From Pseudozobellia sp. WGM2 (GTDB taxonomy: Bacteria > Bacteroidota > Bacteroidia > Flavobacteriales > Flavobacteriaceae), in contig NZ_JADNYK010000003.1 in NCBI RefSeq assembly GCF_017810075.1, positions 62,001-126,000 of the forward strand: 64,000 bases of DNA, written 5' to 3'. The translations under genes were made by a program, and so were the position numbers. Below, piece by piece: positions 19,601 through 28,092 of this stretch. The stretch's first letter is position 1; every line of letters begins with the position of its first letter. Under the pieces are notes generated by a model that saw nothing but the letters and a program-made list of their open reading frames with translations, was not told where the DNA came from and made no database searches.

Positions 19601-22600
19601 TTTGAACATCTCTGTATTCATTGAAAAACATGGCGTAATCGTTGACTCCTATTTGATTTCATTAAGTGATAATTCAAAGTCTTTCTCGGTTCCGGTAAAC
19701 GAAGATGATTTGGGCGGCTTTGCTATCAATTACAGTTTTTCCGCATTTAATTCATTTGAATCGGGTTCACTCCAGATATCGGTACCATATCCTTCTACGG
19801 ACCTCGAAATTGAGACCAACACCTTTCGGGACAAAATTCACCCAGGCATCGATGAAACCTGGTCGTTTAAAATAAAAGGACCAGAAGGAGAAAAAGTTTC
19901 AGCTGAATTATTGGCCAGTATGTACGATACTTCGTTAGACGCCTTTCGCCCTAATTCATGGAACTTTAACCCTTTAGGCAGGTCTACCTATTATTCCCGA
20001 AACTATAGTAACGCAAACACAAGCTATGGCACCAGCAATTTTAGAGCGTACGTAAAAAATGACCTCTATAGTTTCACACAGCAACGGTATGATTCATTCC
20101 AATGGTTTGGGTTCTATCTCGGCCAAAATATCAGTCGTTTCCGCACCGGCAACGCTATGAAAAAGTCGGCACCCATGGCTTCGGCAGTAATGGAAATCGA
20201 GTCATCAGATGCCAGTTTGGATGAAGTTGTAACCGGTGGCTATGAGGAACAAAATGGAGAAAATGAAGTTAACACTGCACCTCAACAACAACTAGGGCAA
20301 GAAACCAAGTTTGAAGATGTACCTATTCGTAAAAATCTTCAAGAAACGGCTTTTTTCTTACCCCAACTCAACACCGACAGCGAAGGTAATGTTTCGTTCA
20401 GTTTCAGCAGTCCCGAAGCAATGACCGAATGGAAACTACAGCTTTTGGCACATACCAAAAACCTAGAGAGCAAGATAACGAGTCTTCGTACGGTTACTCA
20501 GAAAGAATTGATGGTAATACCTAACACGCCCAGGTTTTTGCGAGAAGGTGATGAAATTACAATTAGCAGTAAAATTGCAAATCTGACGAATGAAAATCTT
20601 TCCGGCAATGCTAGGATCGAGCTTGTTGATGCAGTATCTAACAAAGAAATTACTTCTAAATTAATAAATCTTTCATCCGAAGAACAGATACAATCTTTTA
20701 AGTTCGATTCTTTAGGCAACACCCAAGTTGTATGGAGATTGAAAATACCTAAAGGCTTACAGGCGGTTCAATATAAAATTATTGCCAAAGCGGGTGATTT
20801 TAGTGATGGCGAACAGAATTTATTACCGGTTCTGACCAATCGTATGCTTGTTACCGAAACCCTACCTATGTGGGTCAAGGGCAATGAGACTAAAAAGTTT
20901 GTGCTTCAAAAATTAAGAAATAACACATCGACGAGTTTACAACATCACAAACTAAGTTTAGAGATTACATCTAACCCGGCCTGGTACGCCGTACAGGCAC
21001 TACCCTATTTGATGGAATACCCCTTCGAATGCAACGAACAGATATTTGCACGCTACTATGCCAACAGCTTGGCGACTTATATCGCCAATTCAAATAAAAG
21101 AATACAAGAGGTTTTCAATCAGTGGGCCAGTTCAGAAACGCTCATTAGCAATTTGGAAAAGAACGAAGAACTAAAGTCATTATTGATTCAAGAAACCCCC
21201 TGGTTGAGAGACGCACAGTCGGAAACAGAACAAAAAAAACGCATAGGACTGTTGTTCAATCTCAATAAAATGAAAAATGAGCAGGCCGCTTCATTGAATA
21301 AATTAAAGAATAACCAAAAAACATCAGGAGCCTGGGCCTGGTTTAGTGGAGGGCCCGATAACCGAACTATAACTCAGCATATAGTTACAGGAATCGGCCA
21401 TCTTAAAAAACTGAATGTATTATCTGAAATTGAAGAAATAAAATCGATGCTCGAAATGTCTATAGGTTATTCAGATTCAGCGTTTGTTGAAGAATATCAA
21501 CAGATGAAAAAACACGCCAAAAATTTAAATGATGATCATTTAAGCCAAACGCAAATTCACTATCTATACATGCGCAGCTTTTTTGACGAAATTCCGCTCT
21601 CGGAAAAAGTGCTTGAGATTAAGAATTATTATCAGAAACAGGCTAAAAAATACTGGACTAAAAAAAATCTTTCTGCCAAGGGAATGCTAGCCCTGACTCT
21701 ATATAGAAACAATGATTCAGATACTGCCCAAAAAATTCTGAGAAGTCTGAAAGAAAATAGTATCACCTCTGATGAATTAGGCATGTACTGGAAGGAAAAC
21801 ACGACTTCATGGCATTGGTACCAAGCACCAATTGAGACTCAAGCCTTGATGATTGAAGCCTTTGAAGAAGTTCAGAATGATATTGAAATCGCAGACCAAC
21901 TGAAAATATGGCTGCTAAAAAATAAACAGACCAATCAATGGAGCACCACGAAAGCTACCACCGAAGCCGTCTATGCCCTACTCTTACAAGGTTCAGATTG
22001 GCTTTCGGTAAACGATGCCGTAAATGTATCTATTGGAGGCCAAAAAATTTCACCTGAAAAATTAGAAGCGGTTCAAGTTGAAGCAGGTACTGGCTACTTT
22101 AAAACTTCTTGGAGCGGTTCAGAAATAGCTTCAGATATGGCAGAAGTACAAATGAGTAAAACTACCGATGGAATCGCTTGGGGGGCTCTATATTGGCAGT
22201 ATTTTGAAGATTTAGACAAAATAACTTCCGCCGAAACGCCCTTAAAATTAAGAAAAGACATATTCTTAAAAAGGAATACCGAGACCGGTGAAAAACTATT
22301 TAAAATAGATACCCAAACCGAATTAAAAGTAGGAGACCTTGTCAGGGTACGAATTGAATTAAGAGCTGATCGTGATATGGAGTTTGTTCAAATGAAAGAT
22401 ATGCGGGCAGCAGGCTCCGAACCCATAAATGTAATTTCCGCCTATAAATGGCAAGATGGTCTAGGGTATTATGAAAGTACCAAAGATGCGAGCACCAATT
22501 TCTTTTTCGATTATCTACCTAAAGGGGTATTTGTATTTGAATATGACGTTCGGGTCAATAACTCAGGTAACTTCAGTAACGGAATCACCACGATACAAAG

Positions 22601-22667
22601 TATGTATGCTCCTGAATTCTCTAGTCATTCAGAAGGTACTCGGGTGTCTGTAAAAAATATGGATTAG
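16620..22667 (+). CDS. Alpha-2-macroglobulin family protein with thioester motif
   Basis: A 2015-aa exported protein. Signal peptide 1-20 (ends MAIAQ); N-terminal helical region to about 350; macroglobulin domains with the MG signature SDRSIYRPGQPLYFKG near 588-605; and the C-terminal alpha-alpha toroid containing the thioester motif CNEQ, Cys at residue 1471. In this family the thioester traps attacking proteases after bait cleavage, so a periplasmic or cell-surface defence role is likely. A low-complexity stretch about 1185-1240 (bait-like) includes LDEVVTGGY, resembling the SusC signature. Unlike in proteobacteria, no PBP1C gene is adjacent. Longer than E. coli YfhM (about 1650 aa). Confidence 0.93.
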   Translation: MKQLSLILTLFLFSQMAIAQNNSSYETLWKNVQKLESQALTQSALEAVKVISEKAIKEDNSNQIVKTLLYRSKYAMVLEEESQLGIINSFKSEIEKVPSPTKNILESYLANLYWQYFQQNRYRFYNRTETQNKVDSTDFRTWDLSTLFKEIDTQFNASLLNKEALQGLDIMEFDYILNNQNNSEDYRPTLFDLLAHTALDFYKSSENNVTRPADKFEIDRQQILCEAYEFTQIDLLSKDETSLQLKALETYQELLQFHFPDPELKALVYVDLERLRFIHQHAVFENKNDIYLEVLKNSAENLKQHELSGQYLHEIAQQYHNQGNTYAQTQNENSRWKQQEALAICDEVISKFPESSAAEKCKALKSRILAKSVQIVTEKFIPIDKPARLLVKYKNIEGLQLAAYKISRTEIKELNKLYEEKKQLAFIKKLEVQKRWQANLKNEDDHQQHGMEVLFPPMPNGQYLILVNPKDDTSSFAFSPVQVTDLALIETKINNSSSRFQVINRNNGEPIKKAKLEVSYLENYNKPRKKENFVSDDMGAIHINLSDENWSNVSITVSHNSEKAIFGEYYINKQQEPSENLKSYSCFLFSDRSIYRPGQPLYFKGIAIENRKKGASILSEAIVTVDLIDVNGQTVSSSKFKTNEYGSFSGEFIIPNSGLTGNFSLEAHSDDILLNGYASISVEEYKRPKFETAFEPVTETYKVNDTVMIKGKANAFAGSKITDAKVTYRVKRSVYFPRWYYWSRPYSNISPQEIAYGETLTDSNGEYEIKFEAIPDNSLSKENLPTFQYVVSADVTDINGETRSTSTIVTVGYHTLNATIQIPEYLDKENDDHQLTVSTQNLNGQSVPAQGTIKIYKLVAPDYVLRPRPWSAPDYNNWKKEEFKTLFPHDAFTNEHNTKNWEKGKMVWETQFHTDQSEKIELENLKKWSSGKYLIELETKDKFGQVVKDVTQTTVVSKRDKKLADNQLFDIKTDKETYTIGDKVDVTLSSNAQDLNISVFIEKHGVIVDSYLISLSDNSKSFSVPVNEDDLGGFAINYSFSAFNSFESGSLQISVPYPSTDLEIETNTFRDKIHPGIDETWSFKIKGPEGEKVSAELLASMYDTSLDAFRPNSWNFNPLGRSTYYSRNYSNANTSYGTSNFRAYVKNDLYSFTQQRYDSFQWFGFYLGQNISRFRTGNAMKKSAPMASAVMEIESSDASLDEVVTGGYEEQNGENEVNTAPQQQLGQETKFEDVPIRKNLQETAFFLPQLNTDSEGNVSFSFSSPEAMTEWKLQLLAHTKNLESKITSLRTVTQKELMVIPNTPRFLREGDEITISSKIANLTNENLSGNARIELVDAVSNKEITSKLINLSSEEQIQSFKFDSLGNTQVVWRLKIPKGLQAVQYKIIAKAGDFSDGEQNLLPVLTNRMLVTETLPMWVKGNETKKFVLQKLRNNTSTSLQHHKLSLEITSNPAWYAVQALPYLMEYPFECNEQIFARYYANSLATYIANSNKRIQEVFNQWASSETLISNLEKNEELKSLLIQETPWLRDAQSETEQKKRIGLLFNLNKMKNEQAASLNKLKNNQKTSGAWAWFSGGPDNRTITQHIVTGIGHLKKLNVLSEIEEIKSMLEMSIGYSDSAFVEEYQQMKKHAKNLNDDHLSQTQIHYLYMRSFFDEIPLSEKVLEIKNYYQKQAKKYWTKKNLSAKGMLALTLYRNNDSDTAQKILRSLKENSITSDELGMYWKENTTSWHWYQAPIETQALMIEAFEEVQNDIEIADQLKIWLLKNKQTNQWSTTKATTEAVYALLLQGSDWLSVNDAVNVSIGGQKISPEKLEAVQVEAGTGYFKTSWSGSEIASDMAEVQMSKTTDGIAWGALYWQYFEDLDKITSAETPLKLRKDIFLKRNTETGEKLFKIDTQTELKVGDLVRVRIELRADRDMEFVQMKDMRAAGSEPINVISAYKWQDGLGYYESTKDASTNFFFDYLPKGVFVFEYDVRVNNSGNFSNGITTIQSMYAPEFSSHSEGTRVSVKNMD

Positions 22668-22695
22668 TTGCTATTTTAACATTCCGATTCTCAAC

Positions 22696-23058
22696 TTATG
22701 ATATCGATGGGCCTACGAACAATTGATACACAAAAGCTCCAAAGAGATAACCGCATCCAATACCAACGATGATAATGAGAATAAGAATATGATTGGCCTT
22801 GTTCTGCTCGACATTAATAAGTGCTACGGGCACTTCATCTTTATGAATCTCATAGGTATTCATACTACCTACTTTTGACTGGTGACGTCTTACAATACGA
22901 AACTTATTCTTATTTAATATAAAAACATGCTGCACCCCGTTCATTGACTTTTTCTCCGATATTTTAGCACCGTTCACTAGCACTTTTTCCTTTCCGAGAA
23001 AAGTCTTGACTATCTCAATCTTATGGTTTTCAACATAGTAAAGGGCAAGCCTAGGCAT
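22696..23058 (-). CDS. Small membrane protein of unknown function
   Basis: A 120-aa protein with a basic beta-rich N-terminal part (about 1-90) and one hydrophobic helix about 91-112 (ILILIIIVGIGCGYLFGAF), so probably anchored by its C-terminal end. There is no signal peptide and no family I recognise. It faces the alpha-2-macroglobulin gene with a 28-base gap. The length and an intact frame support a real gene. Confidence 0.7.
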   Translation of the reverse strand: MPRLALYYVENHKIEIVKTFLGKEKVLVNGAKISEKKSMNGVQHVFILNKNKFRIVRRHQSKVGSMNTYEIHKDEVPVALINVEQNKANHILILIIIVGIGCGYLFGAFVYQLFVGPSIS

Positions 23059-23295
23059 TTCAAAATTCTATTTAGAGCGCATGGTCGGGAACGATAAAAT
23101 AAGGATATATAAAGGTTTCAAACCTTAACCGGTCTGCCGGGGTCTTCTTAAATATACCATTCAATTATGAATCGCTTTATTAAAAAGAATACCTAAAAAT
23201 ATAGAATTTGATGTGTTGTAAATGTGAAAAATATCAACAGCTGAAGTATTCTCACTCCAACTGTCGTTTAATATTGAATCATTATAAGATTTAAC
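23059..23295. other. Spacer between two minus-strand genes
   Basis: This 237-base stretch has no convincing reading frame. It contains a 15-base inverted repeat at 23112-23126 (7-bp arms, one central base) without a T-run. Nothing else stands out. Confidence 0.4.
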
Positions 23296-23826
23296 TTACT
23301 TGATTTGTTTTCTAGGAGGGTATTTGGAAAAGACCTTGGCTGTTATTTCCTTAATTCGAGCTTCCCTTTTTTCGGGAGTCAGATTTTCTTTGAATGAACT
23401 TTCACTGACCGCATTCCAGAACAGTTCGTCCTTTTTACTATCGACCAGATCAAAACGAATCTCTCGTTGTTGATCGGGTTGCCCTACCGGTATTCCTATA
23501 GAAAGTCCCCCACCGATAGAACGGCCTGTTCCACCAACTCCCACACCAACGGTATTGCTTTGGGCCTGTCTAAAAAAACGGGTCTTAATATTGATATAGA
23601 AATCAGGGTCTTCGGAAAAACGAATTCCCTTCACTTGAAGTTCTGCATCGATTGCATCGAACAACCTATTTTCATCTAACTGGCTCAGGCCCGTCTCCAT
23701 ATCAGGATAATAGTTGTACGTACTATAATTCGAAAAATCGGTCTCTTTATCATAGTCGTAATACACCTGAACGGTTTTGCAAGATGATATCAGGGCAACG
23801 AGTAATAAAAGAATCAATTTTCGCAT
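23296..23826 (-). CDS. DUF4136-type lipoprotein
   Basis: A lipoprotein signal with a lipobox cysteine near residue 16 (ALISSCK) is followed by a domain opening VYYDYDKETDFSNYSTYNY, typical of DUF4136 proteins of Bacteroidota and Proteobacteria, a Gly-rich turn (VGVGVGGTGRSIGGG) near 95-110, and a C-terminal helix with a PPRKQ end. At 176 aa it has the family length. Function unknown; envelope location inferred. It lies 23 bases after obg on the same strand and is probably the last gene of that operon. Confidence 0.88.
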   Translation of the reverse strand: MRKLILLLLVALISSCKTVQVYYDYDKETDFSNYSTYNYYPDMETGLSQLDENRLFDAIDAELQVKGIRFSEDPDFYINIKTRFFRQAQSNTVGVGVGGTGRSIGGGLSIGIPVGQPDQQREIRFDLVDSKKDELFWNAVSESSFKENLTPEKREARIKEITAKVFSKYPPRKQIK

Positions 23827-23849
23827 ATCATGTATTTTGCATCAACTAA

Positions 23850-24866
23850 CTACTCGACCACTTTTTCATTGTTCAACATAGCCCAAAGTCTGTCTTTAAG
23901 CTCGGTTATGTTTTGCTGGGCAACTGAGGATATGAATAGATAGGGAACATTCCCTAATTCCTTATCAAGCTCTACCCTTATCTCGGCCTTTAATTCATCA
24001 TCTAACATGTCACTTTTAGAGATGGCTATAAGACGTTCTTTATCCAATAATTCAGGATTATACCTTCGTAGTTCATCTAAAAGTATATGATACTCTTTTC
24101 CGATGTCTTTACTATCTGCAGGTATCAAAAATAACAAGGTCGCATTTCGCTCAATGTGCCTTAGAAAATAATGACCTAATCCCTTACCCTCGGCAGCGCC
24201 TTCAATAATACCGGGTATATCGGCCATCACAAAACTTTGATAATCTCGATGCTCAACTATACCCAAATTGGGTTTAAGCGTCGTAAATTCATAATCGGCA
24301 ATTTTAGGTTTAGCGGAAGTAATTACCGAAAGCAATGTAGATTTTCCGGCATTAGGAAAACCCACAAGCCCCACATCTGCCAAGACTTTCAATTCAAATA
24401 TAACATCGATTTCTTGGCCTGGTATACCTGGCTGGGCATATCTTGGGGTCTGGTTGGTACTGCTCTTAAAGTGCCAATTGCCACGACCGCCCATACCACC
24501 TTCGACAAGAATTTTTTCTTCACCATGTTCGGTGATTTCAAAAAGAACCTCTTGCGTTTCTGCATGTTTCACCACAGTGCCTAGCGGTACATCTAAATAT
24601 ACATCGTCACCATCGGCGCCAGTACTTCGTTGCTTACTGCCGTGCCCACCATGACCGGCCCTAAAATGTTTTTTGAATTTAAAGTTTACGAGTGTCCATA
24701 AATTTTCATTCCCGCGCATAATAACATGACCACCTCGACCGCCATCACCCCCATCTGGCCCACCTTTAGTTATGTATTTTTCGCGATGTAAATGCACCGA
24801 ACCCTTACCACCATTACCTGATTGGGCATAAATCTTCACATAATCTACAAAATTGCCTTCGGTCAT
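23850..24866 (-). CDS. obg: GTPase Obg
   Basis: An essential ribosome-associated GTPase acting in 50S maturation and stress signalling. Residues 1-158 are the glycine-rich Obg fold ([29 protein letters not shown]). The G domain follows, with G1 GFPNAGKST near 168, switch [11 protein letters not shown] near 213 and SKSD near 283. It lacks the extra C-terminal OCT domain of Gram-positive Obg, ending at 338 aa as is usual here. A -7 box lies 34 bases upstream, although the SIMPL and hpt-adk genes are collinear and may read through. Confidence 0.96.
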   Translation of the reverse strand: MTEGNFVDYVKIYAQSGNGGKGSVHLHREKYITKGGPDGGDGGRGGHVIMRGNENLWTLVNFKFKKHFRAGHGGHGSKQRSTGADGDDVYLDVPLGTVVKHAETQEVLFEITEHGEEKILVEGGMGGRGNWHFKSSTNQTPRYAQPGIPGQEIDVIFELKVLADVGLVGFPNAGKSTLLSVITSAKPKIADYEFTTLKPNLGIVEHRDYQSFVMADIPGIIEGAAEGKGLGHYFLRHIERNATLLFLIPADSKDIGKEYHILLDELRRYNPELLDKERLIAISKSDMLDDELKAEIRVELDKELGNVPYLFISSVAQQNITELKDRLWAMLNNEKVVE

Positions 24867-24899
24867 CTTACTGTTTAAAAATTAGGATTCTACGAGCTA

Positions 24900-24907
24900 C
24901 AAAAGTA
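24900..24907 (-). promoter_or_regulatory. Possible -7 box for obg
   Basis: The minus strand reads TACTTTTG, 34 bases before the obg ATG. No TTG sits at the expected -33 distance. Confidence 0.4.
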
Positions 24908-24979
24908 CGCAATTCGTTTGACCCTTTTTAAAAAGGGACGTTTAGGTATCTAAGAATATTATGCGGAGTTTCTTAAAGA

Positions 24980-25690
24980 CTAATCTTTCAACTGAAAGTC
25001 TATGGTATTGACCACTCTTACTATTTTAATTTGGGGCGTGTTCTGATCTCGGTCACTTATGGAGAAAAGCCCTTGTCTGGCAACCCGTATCTCGCCCACA
25101 CTTGCCTGCGAATCACGGGCGAATTTTTCCGCTACCTCACGTGCATTCTTAGTGGCCTCTTCGACCATTTCGGGCTTGATATCGTTCAAACCGGTAAAAA
25201 TATACTCAATGGGCCTCCAAGTGTTTTTAGAACCTAACAATACTCCATCAGAAATAAGTTCGGTCGATTCGGCCAACGCTTTTTGCAATCGAGAAATATC
25301 TGAAGTACGCACCGTAATCTCAGAATTGGCCAAATACCGATATTGACTCTGCTGAGCATTGTTATTATAAATATTGGCCCTGGCATCGGTAACGTTTATA
25401 GTACCGCGGGTAAGTTCATCGTCGGTAAAACCTTGCTCCTTAAAAAAACGTGAAACTTGTAGGTTCTGCTCTTCGATATCTTTTCGCAAGGTTACCAAAT
25501 CATTTCCCGTCAACGATATGGTCATAGGCCAAACGGCCAAATCGGCATTCACCTCACGTTCTGAAAGCCCCTTTACCTGAACGTAGCGGTCGTATTGCTT
25601 GCCTATACGGTGCATGTTACCCACAAAGTAACCTGCAATGATAATTGCAATCGCTATGACTACAGTTTTAAGCCAGTCCAGATTTTTCAT
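24980..25690 (-). CDS. SIMPL (DUF541) domain protein, membrane-anchored
   Basis: An N-terminal hydrophobic helix (residues about 8-25, VVIAIAIIIAGYFVG) acts as an anchor or uncleaved signal. It is followed by a SIMPL/DUF541 domain with the family's VKGLSEREVNADLAVWPM opening and ANSEITVRTSDI middle. SIMPL proteins assemble into periplasmic oligomers; BP26 of Brucella is the known example, but their role is mostly unclear. It sits 11 bases after the HPRT-adenylate kinase gene and 113 bases before obg, so it is probably co-transcribed with both. Confidence 0.9.
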   Translation of the reverse strand: MKNLDWLKTVVIAIAIIIAGYFVGNMHRIGKQYDRYVQVKGLSEREVNADLAVWPMTISLTGNDLVTLRKDIEEQNLQVSRFFKEQGFTDDELTRGTINVTDARANIYNNNAQQSQYRYLANSEITVRTSDISRLQKALAESTELISDGVLLGSKNTWRPIEYIFTGLNDIKPEMVEEATKNAREVAEKFARDSQASVGEIRVARQGLFSISDRDQNTPQIKIVRVVNTIDFQLKD

Positions 25691-25701
25691 TTTTAAATGA
25701 A

Positions 25702-26808
25702 TTATAACTCTTCGATTACCTTACCTAGGCGATGGGTAACCTCATCGATTTCCCCAATACCGTTGACACTATGAAACTTGCCCTGTTCTTCGTAATAGTC
25801 TTTAAGGGGGGCCGTTTTCTCATTGTATTCATCAAATCGATTACGGATCTTATCTTCGTCTTGGTCATCACTTCTACCACTAACTTTACCCCGTTCAAGC
25901 AATCTCTGTATCAAGATTTCGTCTTTTGCTTCAAGAGCGATAGTGGCATCCACTTTCATATCTTTTCCCGCTAAAAACTTATCTAAAGCATTTGCTTGTG
26001 CAGCAGTTCGTGGAAAGCCGTCAAAAATAAATCCACTTGCATCGGGGTTCTTATCGACCGCATCCTCCAACATTTTGATGGTAACCTCATCGGGTACCAA
26101 ATCACCCTTATCGATATAAGATTTGGCCAATTTGCCCAAATCGGTATCATTTTTCATGTTGTACCGAAAAAGGTCTCCGGTAGAGATGTGTTTTAAATTG
26201 TATTTTTCCTTTAAAAATTCTGCCTGGGTACCTTTACCGGCACCCGGTTTCCCGAACAGTACGAGATTGATCATATGTTTTTGGTTTAGTTGGTAAACTT
26301 GTTTGAGGTTACGGCCAAGTTCTTTATAATCGAGACCATAGCCCACTATAAATTTATCCGGTATTTCAATTCCCCAATAGTCAATGGCATACTCCCCGTT
26401 ATACACATCCGATTTGTAAAAAAGGCTAGCAATCTTAAACTCCTTGACGTTGGCGTTCGAAAAAAGATGAACCAATTCTTTAAGGGTTCTTCCCGTATCG
26501 ATAATATCCTCTAAAATCACCACACTTCTACCTTCTATATCTTCAGAAACATCTAAAAGAGTTTCAACAATACCTGTGGAGGTCAAGCCTTGATACGAAC
26601 TTAGTTTTACGAAAGACACCTCACAATCGTAAGGGTAATGCTTCAGAAAATCGGAAACGAACATAAAGGCTCCATTGAGAACACCCACAAATATGGGTAC
26701 CTCATCTTTGTAATCGGCAGCAACTTTTTCAGCCACGTTCTTTACCGCAGCCTCTATTTGCGCTTCGCTCAAAAATGCTTTAAAGTGTTTGTCGTGCAGT
26801 TTTATCAA
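25702..26808 (-). CDS. Fused hypoxanthine phosphoribosyltransferase - adenylate kinase
   Basis: Two purine enzymes in one 368-aa chain. Residues 1-178 are a type I phosphoribosyltransferase (hypoxanthine/guanine salvage with PRPP), with the PRPP loop VVILEDIIDTGRTL near 95. Residues 179-368 are a complete adenylate kinase: P-loop GKPGAGKGTQ right after MINLVLF, the GDLFRYN segment, DGFPRT, and a short lid (GKVSGRSDD). The start is TTG at 26808: it gives the expected N-terminus (M)IKLHDKHF, and a -7 box lies 22 bases upstream. The longer in-frame extension runs through the promoters and is not expected to be translated. An internal ATG at 26274 could give free adenylate kinase. Confidence 0.92.
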   Translation of the reverse strand: MIKLHDKHFKAFLSEAQIEAAVKNVAEKVAADYKDEVPIFVGVLNGAFMFVSDFLKHYPYDCEVSFVKLSSYQGLTSTGIVETLLDVSEDIEGRSVVILEDIIDTGRTLKELVHLFSNANVKEFKIASLFYKSDVYNGEYAIDYWGIEIPDKFIVGYGLDYKELGRNLKQVYQLNQKHMINLVLFGKPGAGKGTQAEFLKEKYNLKHISTGDLFRYNMKNDTDLGKLAKSYIDKGDLVPDEVTIKMLEDAVDKNPDASGFIFDGFPRTAAQANALDKFLAGKDMKVDATIALEAKDEILIQRLLERGKVSGRSDDQDEDKIRNRFDEYNEKTAPLKDYYEEQGKFHSVNGIGEIDEVTHRLGKVIEEL

Positions 26809-26830
26809 TGCCAAAACTTTTGGGAATTGC

Positions 26831-26838
26831 CAAATATA
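26831..26838 (-). promoter_or_regulatory. -7 box for the hpt-adk gene
   Basis: The minus strand reads TATATTTG, matching TAnnTTTG, 22 bases upstream of the TTG start at 26808. It supports that start and argues against the longer frame. No clear -33 TTG. Confidence 0.5.
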
Positions 26839-26891
26839 GCATTTTGATTTCTCTTTTTTAACACCCTGACCTCGGTTTTGGGAATTCGATG

Positions 26892-26899
26892 TATTTTTG
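26892..26899 (+). promoter_or_regulatory. -7 box for the purK operon
   Basis: TATTTTTG, matching TAnnTTTG, 12 bases before the ATG at 26912. It is back-to-back with the minus-strand hpt-adk box 53 bases away, so purine synthesis and salvage genes share a divergent control region. Confidence 0.5.
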
Positions 26900-26911
26900 T
26901 GCCAACAAGCG

Positions 26912-28090
26912 ATGAACATGGCAGTAAAAAACAATAAAAATTATTTTTCTTCTAGCTTCAACCTCGGCATTCTTGGGGGTGGTCAATTAGGGAAGATGTT
27001 ACTCTACGAAACACGAAAATTTGATATCAAAACCAAGGTGCTCGATGCTTCGAACGAAGCGCCTTGCAAAATTGCCTGTAACGAATTTGTACAAGGTAGT
27101 TTGATGGATTATGATACCGTAGTTAATTTCGGCAAAGATGTAGATGTACTTACCATTGAAATCGAGAACGTAAACCTTGATGCCCTTGAGAAATTAGAGG
27201 AGGAAGGTAAAACGGTCTACCCACCGACCAAAGCTCTTCGTATTATACAGAACAAGGCAAAGCAAAAATTGTTTTATGTAGATAACGGTATACCTACCGC
27301 AGAATTTAGCAGATTTGCCTACAAAAGCGAAATCGAGGACAGTATCGAAAATGGTGGAATAAAATTTCCTTTTATCTGGAAAGCCGCTCAATTTGGCTAT
27401 GATGGTCAAGGGGTCAAGGTCGTACGAAAGTTAGAAGACTTAGATACCTTACCTTCTGGGGAATGTATCGCCGAAGAAATGATCGATTTCAAAAACGAAC
27501 TTGCGATTATCGTATGCCGCAGTGCCAACGGTGAAGTGAAAACGTATCCGGTCGTAGAAATGGAGTTTCATCCCGAAGCCAATCAGGTCGAATATGTTAT
27601 TTGCCCTGCCCGTATCAATGAGGATGTTGCACGCAAAGCTCAAGAAGTAGCATTACAGGTTTCAGAGAAAATAGAACATGTAGGCTTATTGGCGGTCGAA
27701 CTTTTTCAGACACAAAACGATAAGATTTTGGTAAACGAAGTAGCTCCAAGGCCCCATAATAGTGGCCATTACAGCATTGAAGCGAGTTACACCAACCAAT
27801 TCGAGCAGCACATTCGAGCAATTCTTAACTTACCTTTAGGAAACACAAAAAGCAAGGTTGCCGGTATAATGGTAAATTTGGTCGGTGCAGAGAACCACAC
27901 GGGTGATGTGCACTATGATAATATGGAAGAAATTCTTGGTCTTGAGGGCGTGACCCCACATATTTATGGTAAAAAACAAACAAGACCATTTAGAAAAATG
28001 GGGCATGTGACCATTGTGAACCAAGACATTGCAAAAGCACGCGAAATAGCACAACAGGTAAAAGAAACTATTAAAGTGATTAGTAAATAA
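26912..28090 (+). CDS. purK: N5-carboxyaminoimidazole ribonucleotide synthase
   Basis: The ATP-grasp enzyme that carboxylates AIR to N5-CAIR in purine synthesis. The N-terminal motif LGILGGGQLGKMLL is near residue 20, the ATP-grasp core FIWKAAQFGYDGQGVKVV near 155, and the metal/phosphate region VNEVAPRPHNSGHYSIEA near 275. The length of about 393 aa is normal. The ATG at 26912 is used; ATG at 26918 is equally possible, and both follow the -7 box. The purE gene starts two bases after its stop, so the pair is coupled. Confidence 0.95.
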   Translation: MNMAVKNNKNYFSSSFNLGILGGGQLGKMLLYETRKFDIKTKVLDASNEAPCKIACNEFVQGSLMDYDTVVNFGKDVDVLTIEIENVNLDALEKLEEEGKTVYPPTKALRIIQNKAKQKLFYVDNGIPTAEFSRFAYKSEIEDSIENGGIKFPFIWKAAQFGYDGQGVKVVRKLEDLDTLPSGECIAEEMIDFKNELAIIVCRSANGEVKTYPVVEMEFHPEANQVEYVICPARINEDVARKAQEVALQVSEKIEHVGLLAVELFQTQNDKILVNEVAPRPHNSGHYSIEASYTNQFEQHIRAILNLPLGNTKSKVAGIMVNLVGAENHTGDVHYDNMEEILGLEGVTPHIYGKKQTRPFRKMGHVTIVNQDIAKAREIAQQVKETIKVISK

Positions 28091-28092
28091 TT

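Noticed and set aside
23112-23126. 15-base inverted repeat as a terminator
   Set aside because: No T-run on either side and a single-base loop; probably chance.
26809-26934. 42-residue N-terminal extension of the HPRT-adenylate kinase
   Set aside because: It runs through the -7 boxes of both divergent genes and matches neither domain; the TTG at 26808 gives the normal N-terminus.
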